DNA of 64,000 nt, from NCBI RefSeq assembly GCF_932274485.2, contig NC_065886.2, positions 46,983,501 to 47,047,500 of the forward strand. Direction: 5' to 3'. The notes below the pieces were generated by a model that worked only from the letters and a program-made list of their open reading frames with translations, did not search any database and was not told where the DNA came from. How positions within the stretch are numbered: the stretch's first letter is position 1; each line of letters begins with the position of its first letter. A program made the position numbers and the translations under genes. Below, piece after piece: positions 24,901 through 36,900 of this stretch. This stretch comes from Patella vulgata (taxonomy: Eukaryota; Mollusca; Gastropoda; Patellidae).

Positions 24901-27900
24901 GTGAACAGCTAAATCCATGATGTTAAAAGTTTCGTATACTAAATGTTAGTATGGGGCAGATAATTACTTAATGAGTTGTTACTCTTAATCACATTTTTAT
25001 GTATCATAAATGTTTCATTACCGAAAAAAGTAAAAATATGCGACAACTCTTGTTGACTGTCCGGACGATTTAGCTGCTGTGGGCGTATATTTTGGTGCCT
25101 GGCAACCTATCTTTATATGAAAAGAACACAACAATATACAAATGTACACTTAGATATGTTACATTAAAACATTTTATGACATGCTTGTTTCCGTTTCATA
25201 TGTTCACTCAATTTTGTCTAACTGGTGTCACTGACGTCATAGCTACATAAAAGATACGTTCCCGCGTACAAACTGGGTGATTTGATGATATATTTGGACT
25301 AAAAAACATATTCAAACTAATTAATTTATCATAATTTTGCTTCAAATCTTTCTCAAATCATTGTTATTGTCGGGGAATACCCCTGCTATAAAAAAAAAAA
25401 ATTGATCAAAAGAGGTCATGTTTGTGTCATGTGACTTACTTCTCTCGGTATCTAGCAACGGTTGCGAAGCCGGAGGAGAATTCATTGCATATACAAGACA
25501 ATGTTGTCTTTAATCGCTGACTATTCATTACAAATATTAAAGCCCAATTAATTCTCGGGTTATCTACTGCCCAAGTTTTTTTTCCATGGTTTTTAACTCC
25601 GAAACTGTTGCACCATCAAGTTTATCAACATACATGTACATCAAGCGCACTCTAACGCTGGGAGATTAGGCAATCTTCGCATGCTAACTTTGATGTTAAT
25701 CGAGCAGACATCACTAATCGTCAGGTTGCCGGTTAGTAGTGGAAGGAAACTGGAGGGTTGGACAGATGACGATACATCTACTCCTTTTCACATATAAGCC
25801 GGGACTCAATGACAGACCTTATGATCTATAGCGCATGTGTTCAACCAATCCGACACCCAGCCGAAGAGTGAAACACCCCATATTTCTAACAGAGATGTAA
25901 GAAAAGAAACGTCAACTCTCTGAGATGTGTAATATACATTACCTCCATGCAACAAAGATATAGAAAAATCAAACAAATAACCCCACAAGACCTGTGAGTG
26001 GTGGGTGTGATGAAGATATTGGATGGGACAGGGGGTAAGGAATCATTTAGCAAAATGATGTGTACACATGGCAGGTTACAGATAATCAGTGATGACATCT
26101 ATAGTGGGGACATGTCATTAATAGTAGATATAGTTCTCATTTGGGAGCAAATAAATCTCATCCTCTAGATATCAAATTTAATATTACATTATTTGGGTGT
26201 GATCCTTTGGTTATCTCCCAAAAAATTGTTATGATAAAATGTGTAGGCTTATGGTTAATAATACTAGTAATGAAATTTCTTTGTTTGCTTAACATTTTTC
26301 TGGTCTATGAGTTTTAAAATTGAATATAAAATATGTAGGCGTAGGGTGTGGATGATACACATTGACTGTATAATTATATATATTCTTACTGTCTCAAAGA
26401 TATGATCTGTTTATATGAGATCAATACATGTACATGATGAATTTAGAGCAGGAGCCCAGGGGGTTAACCTAGCTGAAAAGTGTACCAATTTTCTCCTATA
26501 TGGTATCAATGTATGTACATGTATATCTGGTATCATCAGAATGTAAGTCGGCCGTGTTTCTGGTGGTTGGTGTGGTATTCCACGCTCAAAATGCCATGCC
26601 CCCCAACTAGTCTAGATTAGCTCAAAAGTGTACCACGTGAAAATCGCACAGCAATGTACCGTACAACTTCAGGTATTACAAAAACACTCTGACAGACATT
26701 TCTAGTGGCGGGGCACCCCTGACAAAGCTATGTAATTGCCAGAAATTTATAGAGATGGAGTATCCCTGACAAGAGTTATCTAATTTCCAGACCAAAGCTA
26801 GGCTAGATTAATTCAAATATGTACCACCTAAAACAGCTTTTGAGTTGTTCAGTACCACCACAGGAATCATGAATGACCACTGCCAGACATTTTGTGCGGT
26901 GGGTTGCCCCTAACAGACACGCCCAAAATAACACGACCCCCAACTAGGATAGATTAGTCGGCACTGTTCCTGTGGTCCAAAAAATGAAAAATTGTGCCAG
27001 GATGCGTAGAATACTAATACCTAGCACATATGGAAGAGGCGATAAACTGCGGTTGTAGGAACAATTTTATTTTTCAAAAAAATTTTAGCCCCATAAAATG
27101 TTTTTTGCCCAAAAATCAATTTCTTGCAATCGCAGTTTATCGCCTCTTCCATACATGCTAGGTATTAGTATCCTACGCATCCTGGCTAAAAATCTAATTT
27201 TTTAGAACACGGGAACAGTGCCTGCGAAGCCTGCAAAGCCCACGAAGCTAGCCTAGTTGGGGGCGTGGCATTTTGGGGCGTGTCTGTTAGGGGTAACCCA
27301 CCGCATAAACTGTCTGGCAGTGGTCATTCATGACTCCTGTGGAGGTACTGAACAACTCCAAAGCTGTTTTAGGTGGTACAGATTTCAGCTAATCTAGCCT
27401 AGCTTTGGTCTAAATATTAGATAACTCTTGTCAAGGATACTCCACTACAAATGTCTGGCAATTACATAGCTCTGTCAGGGGTACCCCACCACTAGAAATG
27501 TCTGTCAGAGTGTTTTTGTAATACCTGAAGATGTACGGTACACTGCAGTAAGATTTTCGTGTGGTACACTTTTGAGCTAATCTAGCCTAGTTGGGGATCA
27601 TGGCATTTAGGGCGTGGAATATCACACCCACCACCAGAAACCCGGCAGACTTACATTCTGATGATACCAGATATACATACATTGATACCATATAGGAGAA
27701 AATTGGTACACTTTTCAGCTAGGTTAACCCCCTGGGCTCCCGGTCTAATTGGTCAATAGAACTACATACAGTACCTTAAAGGGCTAAATTGCTAATATTT
27801 GAGACCTAGAAATTGACACAAATGGGTTGCATCGCATATAATAATGTAATATGAATGTATAAACTGATTTGCATATGCCAGAAGTCTCAATTGAATGACA

Positions 27901-30900
27901 ATCTCTAGCGTCTGGTTATTCTAGTCTACATAGTATTTATTGTGCATACTCTCCAGATATGAATATGCTGTCACTGTTTGACATGACTTGTGGAATATGT
28001 CTACCCTCGTTCTTTGAGTCCCTTGTTAAAAATGGGCCTGAAACGCATTATGGTACACGATTCGTGTACCAATGGTAAAATGTTGCATATCAGAAGCTAA
28101 TCTTTTCCCAGTAAGATCACAACATCAATGTTGATTTAAATTGACAAATAATTTGTATTTTCATGTCGAAGAATTTGGATGATATTGAGTTAGAGACTTA
28201 GCTACTTTAATTTGAATATGTAGGAGATGGTCACATGGTCTAACCTCTGTACTTTAGATCATAAGATCTGTCATTAAAGCCAGGTGCAGACGGGCAACTT
28301 TTTCGAGCAACTTTCAGGCAACAGTATAATCGCTGGTCGTTGAAAGAAAAAATCGCTCGTCTGCGCCAATGGGCAACAATAGTTGCCTGTTGTTGCTCCG
28401 AGTTGCTTCTCGTTGCCAAATATTAAACATGTTTGATATTCGACAACAGAAAATCGCTCGTCACCGAGAAATTGTTCATCTGTTGCTTCAAAATTGCTCG
28501 TCTGCGGCGGTAGGCGACAACAGGCAACAAGCAACTGGTGAACTGTCCAATCAGCGAGCGCTCTACTGTCATGTGATACTTCAAGATGGAACAGCTAACA
28601 AAATTAACATGGTCCGTGGAGATGGAAGACATGTTGGTGGAAATGTGGGCTGAGCGGCCAGTATTGTATGATGTAATTGCTTTTGTTGTTGTATGTACGG
28701 CACCATTTTGAATGATCACATGATATCGGCATTCCGGATACACTTTTGAGCTAATCTAGCCTAGTTGGGGATCATGGCATTTAGGGCGTGGAATATCACA
28801 CCCACCACCAGAAACCCGGCAGACTTACATTCTGATGATACCAGATATACATACATTGATACCATATAGGAGAAAATTGGTACACTTTTCAGCTAGGTTA
28901 ACCCCCTGGGCTCCCGGTCTAATTGGTCAATAGAACTACAGTACCTTAAAGGGCTAAATTGCTAATATTTGAGACCTAGAAATTGACACAAATGGGTTGC
29001 ATCGCATATAATAATGTAATATGAATGTATAAACTGATTTGCATATTGTGCATACTCTCCAGATATGAATATGCTGTCACTGTTTGACATGACTTGTGGA
29101 ATATGTCTACCCTCGTTCTTTGAGTCCCTTGTTAAAAATGGGCCTGAAACGCATTATGGTACACGATTCGTGTACCAATGGTAAAATGTTGCATATCAGA
29201 AGCTAATCTTTTCCCAGTAAGATCACAACATCAATGTTGATTTAAATTGACAAATAATTTGTATTTTCATGTCGAAGAATTTGGATGATATTGAGTTAGA
29301 GACTTAGCTACTTTAATTTGAATATGTAGGAGATGGTCACATGGTCTAACCTCTGTACTTTAGATCATAAGATCTGTCATTAAAGCCAGGTGCAGACGGG
29401 CAACTTTTTCGAGCAACTTTCAGGCAACAGTATAATCGCTGGTCGTTGAAAGAAAAAATCGCTCGTCTGCGCCAATGGGCAACAATAGTTGCCTGTTGTT
29501 GCTCCGAGTTGCTTCTCGTTGCCAAATATTAAACATGTTTGATATTCGACAACAGAAAATCGCTCGTCGCCGAGAAATTGTTCATCTGTTGCTTCAAAAT
29601 TGCTCGTCTGTGGCGGTAGGCGACAACAGGCAACAAGCAACTGGTGAACTGTCCAATCAGCGAGCGCTCTACTGTCATGTGATACTTCAAGATGGAACAG
29701 CTAACAAAATTAACATGGTCCGTGGAGATGGAAGACATGTTGGTGGAAATGTGGGCTGAGCGGCCAGTATTGTATGATGTAATTGCTTTTGTTGTTGTAT
29801 GTACGGCGCCATTTTGAATGATCACATGATATCGGCATTCCGGATACATCCGGGGAAAAATTGCTTCTCGTTGCCAGTCAGCGCACACGGGAGACCTCGA
29901 GTTGCCAATTGCTCGGAGTTGCCAGTAGTTGCCTATTGCAGCAACAAGTGACGAAAAGTTGACCGTCTGCGCCAAGCTTAAGTCAAATGACATGGTTTCT
30001 ATCCCAACCTTGGACTTGATATTTGTATATAATATATTGGCTACAGGACCCACAATATTATGTATATATATATTATATATATATATATCAGATCAAGTGA
30101 ATGGATCCATTGTTAACAGTTGCAGTAAAATAATAACTGAACATTAGTTTTGACATTTATTTCCCATAAAGATATATTTGGGCTGTTGAGTTGTGTATAC
30201 AGTATGTACATGTATCTATAACCATGATAAAGTTGTCTATTTTTTTTTAATGAAAAAGTGATTAAAACTTCAGTTGTAATTCGTACATTTGTACATAAAT
30301 GTAGTTGCAATTGATGTACACAGTTGCAATTCAACACAGGTGCAATTCATACATGTAGATCAAGTAAAAAGTCATATTTTGATTGTTTTTAGTGATTGTC
30401 CGATATGGCTACTATTGGTTTACCGATATCAGATATTGACAACGAAATATATCGGTCGATACAGATACAATTACCGATAGTGGTGTATATAAAACCATTA
30501 CACATCAAAATGCCCCGAATGTCATGATAATCGATGTAGTTACATGTCATTGTTAGTCAGGAAATGCCTGGTACTATTTTACCTCGAGAATAAAACCTTG
30601 GGTCATGCTTCCTACGCAGTCAAAAATATGCACCATTTAAATTGTGAACTTAATTGTTTGCTGTATGATTAATTAATAAAGTCTAGATTATCAGTTAATA
30701 AATATTGATTACTATATAATTCCCTATATTTTAATTGGCCCCTGTATGTCTATAATAGAATGGTTCATACGATGTCAAAGTGATAGCTTCCCGTGTTTCA
30801 ACAATAGGAATCATGTGACACATTCTATAACTAAAGTTGAAAATAAAACCAATAAAGTATGATGTATATTATGGGTTATTAAATCTTGATAACGATACAC

Positions 30901-33900
30901 ATCATGTCTACATTTTTGAAGTATGATCTATATTATGAGTTATTAAAAGCAGGTACATAACGATACAAATCACTATATTATGTTTAAATTTTTATTGGCA
31001 TATATAAGCCTGTATGTCAGATGCCGTTCTGACAGTAATCATGTGACATCAACAGACCTTCCCCCCTCCCATCCTTCATCCCAGTCAAGCGTTTACAAAG
31101 TTATATTTTCCCACTTATTCTAAAACTTCTACGCATTAGGACAGTGTGCAGACAATACCAGTAGTGAAGTAGTCACTTCAAAATTTATTAACACACAAAC
31201 AATATAATGTTGAAATGATGTATCCCTATTTCTATTCTCATTTATGCGTTACACCGTATCAAATAGCAATACTGATTTTATACTTAATTATTCTTTAAAT
31301 GTAAGAGATTTCTGGAGCAAAACAACTCATATTACACGGAAAAAATCTCTAAAACATGTCAACAGAATATTCAATTTCTACTTTTACATTAGTACATGTA
31401 TATAAACATTTAATCTATTTTGCTTTCTTGTTAAATTTGTGATAAATGCGACATGCACATGTCTTTCTCTACAATGGTTATGATGCACAACACTTTTTTG
31501 ACACAATAACTGAGCTAGAATGTTCAAACTTGTTGTAGGTTTTCATTAGGTGTCTTGTCTTGATGGAGTTTGATGAACATTTTCGGCTAACACTAAGCAG
31601 GGATAAGCAATTTGATTTGTCAATACTTTGGTGTAAATGGTTATTAGGTGAATGCTTTAATGGCGTTCAAAGATGAGTATTTTTATGCTTAGGCTAAGCA
31701 GAGATAAGCAATTTGATTGTTCATACTCTGGGACATGATAACTTTGGTTCTAATTAAGTGAGAGTGATAAAACTTGGCGTATAGTTTCATTACATCAATA
31801 CATGTACCTTGACTAAGTTCGATAATGAGCATTTACTGCTCAGGGTAAGCAGAGCAATAAGCAGTTTGATTGGTTGAGACTTTGGAGCTAGATAACTTTG
31901 ATTCTTATTGAGTGAGAGTGATGAAAGGGACCGTACAATATAAATAAATACAATTATATTTTCATAAAATTTCGTCATTTTTCATAAAATTAATATAAAA
32001 GAGAAAAATATGATAAAAAAATATAAAATTTCACTATTTCTCATAAAATGAGACGAAAAATTTCTCAAGATATAAAATTAACCATAAATCGCTACTCCCA
32101 ATAATAAATTTCTATACTTATAAATCCAGTTTTAATTAAGAAAAACATCCAGGCATTTTATGACCCTCAGCTTGTTGCTCTTAGTCTTTCATTTTCTATA
32201 TGACAATGTTCACTGTTCAGTTGATGTCATGATGCTACATGTATATAAAATGAAATTAAATGAAATTTGGATATAACGTCCTACTGTTCTGCTCCGACTG
32301 GGCTATGCCATACAGTGTGCTATGAGGAAATTTTGCCCTGAAAGCAGCACTAAGGCCTACTCTTATATCAAATTCCAACTGCTAAGGGATCAGTGCACGC
32401 CAATGCGTACACAGGACCATGGTTTTTCATATGATATGAACGACTATCCAGCTGTCCTTGTCAAGCCCTGTGTCCTGCACCACTGACAAGGGGAAACAAG
32501 CCGGAAAACCCTGATGAACTTTCACGGCCAACACCAGGACCAAACCCGTCACCTCAAGGCTAGCGAGCCATCATCTCACCCACTTACCCACTGTGGCTAT
32601 ATGTATATGAACATAGGATAAGATGACTGAGACCATTAATGCCACCAGTGCTACTCTTGGGACGTTCTTATCCGCATAACACTGGCTGAACACTACTTCA
32701 TGGACTGGGGATAAGTTGTTTACTGTCAGGGCAGTAAAAGACATAATACATATATTTGATAATGATAAAAACATAAAAAGTCATGAAATGTGACAAAAAT
32801 ATTATCAAAACAACACAAAATTTGATAAAAACATCATAAAAATCATAAAATTCCACAAGAAACTTTCATAAAAATATAATTTATGACAAAAATCTATATC
32901 AATACCTTGACTAAGTTCCATGATGGGAATTTTCTGCTTAAGCGATAAGCAATTTGATTGGTCAAGACTTTGGAACATAACAACTCTGCTTTTAATTGAG
33001 GTAGAATGTTTAAACTTGGTGTAGATTTTCTGCTTAAGTTAGGCAGAGCTAAGCAACTACATTGGTCGATGCTTTTGACAAGATTATTTTGATTCTAACT
33101 TAAGGAGAGTAATGAAATTTCGTGAACATTTTATGCTTAGACTAAGAATAGATAATCAGTTTGATTCAAAAAGATAAATGTGCAATTAATTAATGTGTCA
33201 TCTATTTATTTGCGGACATAGCCTCACTGTTGACTTGTTTTAGGATTTCGCTGAGAGACATCTTGCTGTTGGCTTGTTAAAACTATATTTAGATGTAATT
33301 AATTTACATGTTTTGTTTCGATTTTGCGTACACTTTCAAATTTGATAGATTACATCATTTTGTTTACGCTATATTTCAAGTTTCGTTAAAATCAGATAAG
33401 AATTGTAACTTGTAGAGTGTCCATCCACAAACAATTTGTGGGCAGACGTCCGGACAAACAGTGGTTTACGCCCTAAAAGTATTGTACAGCGCAGGCCAAA
33501 AACCTGTTACCCGTTCTGATTGTAGGCCTACTGTCACGAAGCATGAATTTTTTATTGGAGACTATGTAAATGTAGAAAATTATGTCACTCAGTGTAAATG
33601 GGTCAAATTGTTTTAACCTTGGTTCTGCTACTGATTTTGGATAGATATTAAATGTACATGTATATCTTTGATATATGATATATGCCAGAATAAATGTTTA
33701 ATATAAAAAGTTTGAAAAATCAAAAGTTTGTTTTATTAAAAAAAAACTATTTTGGTCCAAAAATCAATTTAAATCAAATAAGTTTACATTTTTTTCCAGT
33801 TGATTTTCACCACCATTTTTCTCTTACAAGCCAGTCTTCTACATTTTCTAAACTTAGATAACTATCATTACATTTAAATAGTACCCATATTTAACTACAG

Positions 33901-36900
33901 AAATCTAGCTTAATGTTCTGGCCTTTTGTGCCAAGACTCTGATGTACCAGTATTTTAAGGTGATGTGTATCTGCTCCACCTAGTAAACCAAATTTACATT
34001 ATTCTGATTGTTTTGCTCCATTTAGTTTGGGAAGAGCACTTTTTAGAGAATATGCACATGTTCCATCAGTTTTGTGGAATCTATTGAACAGTCTATTATC
34101 AAATGTTATTAACCGATTTGCTTGAAACTCGCTTGCATGTTGTTGGCCACATTGGAGAATATTGTGAGTGCTCCGACAACACAATTTACAACAATTTCAT
34201 ATAGTAATTGAATATAGAATATTGTGAATGATAGTAATGTTTACCAGTAGAAACCTGTTGCTGGGGTTGTTGTGTGTGTGTTATGCTAAATGGGGTTGTG
34301 TGTATGAGTGGTATAAATGAGTCTGTCACTGTAATGTTGTGATTTCAGGCTTGTTCATGAGGAGGAGTAACATCACCTCACAAAGTAGTAGGATAGTCTA
34401 CCTGACCTTTTGGGTTTTCCTCTGTTCTCCGGTCTCGTCCCACTTTATTAAACATTTACCATATTTGCCCCAAATGGTGAACTCTCCCTCTCGAATTTCC
34501 AAACAATATACTTACATTTAGCTACATGTAGGTTTTGTGTTGGTATATGTACATGTACATACATGTAAAATGGCATCAGACCACAAAATGTATATTTATG
34601 GGGTTTTTTTTTTATGTTTTTCAGTAAACACATGTGATAGAAAAGAACCTCGACATCATCATGATGGAGAGGGCATGTTGGTCATGTCACCTGATGCCAA
34701 CAACGAATCAAAGAGTTTTTTCCAAGGTAAGCAACTCTTGATGGCTTATGGTATTCCCTTAGATTTGCTTAAAGGAGTTAAACATGTTTCATTTGGTTAA
34801 AAAAAGTATTTAATTGGGTTGGTTAATGTGTTAGTTCGATTAGTGAAAGACAGAAAACTTAATCAATTTAAATTCGGATTTGGTATGATAAGCAGGAATT
34901 AACTTGTTTAATAATTTTAGATTTATGTCAATAGTGGAACACACTGGCTTATCTATTGTCCGAAAGTTTTGTAAAAGGCAGATTATCATCCTGAAAAACA
35001 AATCGTCCCCAAAAAAGCAATGAAATCATCAAGTTTTATTTTAGAAGTAAATCAATCCGATCTACTGTTAATTATTTTAACTATCAATAAATACTGTCTC
35101 ATAATCTGCAAAATGCCAACACTCATATTTAGTTAAAAGTGATTGAGAAATAACCACAGCATTATGCTTGTGAAAAAAGTTGAACAAGGATGTATGGAGA
35201 ATATTTCAATAAAAAATGTCTGAATAATAATCCTACTACCGGTAATTGAGCTGAACAAAAATTGTACTACCAGCAATTAAGCTGACTGAAATCATCTGAT
35301 AGATAAAAGCCCTGATGTTGTTGGTTAAGCAGTGGACACATTAGCCGAATCGTTCGGCCGAACCAATCGGCGCCGAATGGGTGGACACACTTGAATGCTT
35401 CGCCCGATTCAACCTGTCGATTGCATCACCTTTCACGTCACATGATTAAACATGGCGGCGTCTATGTCTTCAATCTATCACGTGACTTCTCGATATAAGT
35501 GGTGATTGGCTAATGAATTCTATATTCGGCCAAGCGGACACACCAGGCGAATATAATTCGGCCGAATATATCAAACCTAGGCGAATTTCGACGCCGATTG
35601 ATTCGGCCGAACGATTCAGCAGAATCATTCGGCTAGTGTGTCCACCGCTTAACAGAAAGAAAGAAAACATGGATAGATATTAATGTGACATGGACATTTT
35701 TGTTTTCAGTGTCTTCGCCACCAAGCCCAGCTGATAGTGGAGTATCAGATATAGATAGTAGTTCAGATGAAATACGACTGAAACATCATTCCAATCCAGG
35801 TACAATTATTAAATTGATGATGAAGGAGGGATGCATCATGCTTTTATTTATATTTATGGCTACTTTGGATTTGATAATAATTTTACAATCATTTTGTACT
35901 GTTGAATATGCTATGAGTATGAACACTGTACTTTGGGAATATGGATCAAAAATAATATCAGATAAACATCAGCTAAACTTAGCTACAGTATGTAGAGACA
36001 ATTCCTCTGGGGCTTGTACCAGTTCAGTATTAATATTAGGCTGGTTGGAGAAGGTGACAAATCCAGCTTTGTGGGAAGAATATTTGATGATTTTATTGAT
36101 GGTGATCCGAATGAATATTTTATGGTGTCCAGAATGTTCCTCTTGTCTATTTGCTTGCTTTTGTTGCTTTATTCACAACACGTCTCCGCCATTTTGAATT
36201 TTGACATCACAGTTCTGCCATTTTGTATTCTGACGTCACGGTGACGTCGTACATTACTCTTTACATCATTTCTGGAATCCTTGGTATCACTTTCCTATAT
36301 GTTGATAATACATTTCTAGGCTGTAAAATTGATATTTTTGAAGTTATAAATGGTTTTCAGTTTCATTATGTTGACCAAGGGGGTCAAAATTTCAAAATGC
36401 TGTTAAAAATTTTGCTCAACTCCGATCGGCGGGGAAAATTTTTCTGGAACGCTGTTTAAGGTCTTGAGACGAAGAAGCCTATTGATTTTCAGCGATTTCC
36501 GATAATTACTGTCAGAGTTTTGGCCCTTGATCACATCAAAAAATCTTGTGGACGCTCTAGAGGCCAAAGTTAATATCCGATTGACTTTAAATTTATACAC
36601 AGTGTTTAAGGTCATAAGACGAAGAAGCCTATTGATTTTCAGCAATTTACGATAATTACTGCCAGAGTTATGGCCCTTGATCATTTTGAAAAATCTTGTG
36701 GACACTCTTAGAGTCTAAAGTTAATATCCGATTGACTTTAAATTTTATACACAGTGTTTAAGGTCATGAGACGAAAAAGTGTATTCATTTTCAGCGATTT
36801 CCGATAATTACTGCCAGAGTTATGGCTCTTGATCACTTCAAAAAAATCTTGTGGACTCTCTAGAGGCCAAAGTTATTATATCCTATTGACTTTAAATTTA

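Larger units (their letters stand above)
27565..28738 (+). repeat. Recent tandem duplication, unit 1 (1174 bp)
   Basis: It starts inside the right arm of the foldback at TACACTTTTGAGC and runs into a Harbinger-type element. It is repeated immediately as 28739-29844. Only a handful of base differences were seen, plus two gaps of 4 and 64 bases that fully explain the 68-bp length difference. Both breakpoints share TACA, a 4-base microhomology. Confidence 0.92.
29328..30020 (+). mobile_element. SINE family B split by a Harbinger-type element
   Basis: Family B head sequence up to CTGTCAT (29377-29380 region) is followed by the transposon and then resumes at 29982 as GTCAAATGACATGGTTTC, TATCCCAACCTTGGACTTG. 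That corresponds to GTCAACTGGTGTGGTTTCGA, TTCCCTGGTTGTAC in the 12101 copy. Deleting the transposon and one TAA restores a continuous SINE, so this is a genuine pre-insertion site. The tail of the SINE is lost. Confidence 0.7.

Noticed and set aside
28423-30053. Long - strand frames of 106 and 174 codons
   Set aside because: They run antisense through the Harbinger-type element and its duplicate; the near-identity between copies comes from the tandem duplication, not from selection on a protein.
30395-30485. A hAT-type element from CCGATA/TATCGG words
   Set aside because: The inverted words are short, no clear termini or 8-bp target duplication were found.
35685-36197. Exon 3 frame running on as a 170-codon frame
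   Set aside because: A good GTACAA donor at 35800 in the phase required by exon 4 and loss of compositional character beyond it favour an intron; a retained-intron isoform cannot be excluded.
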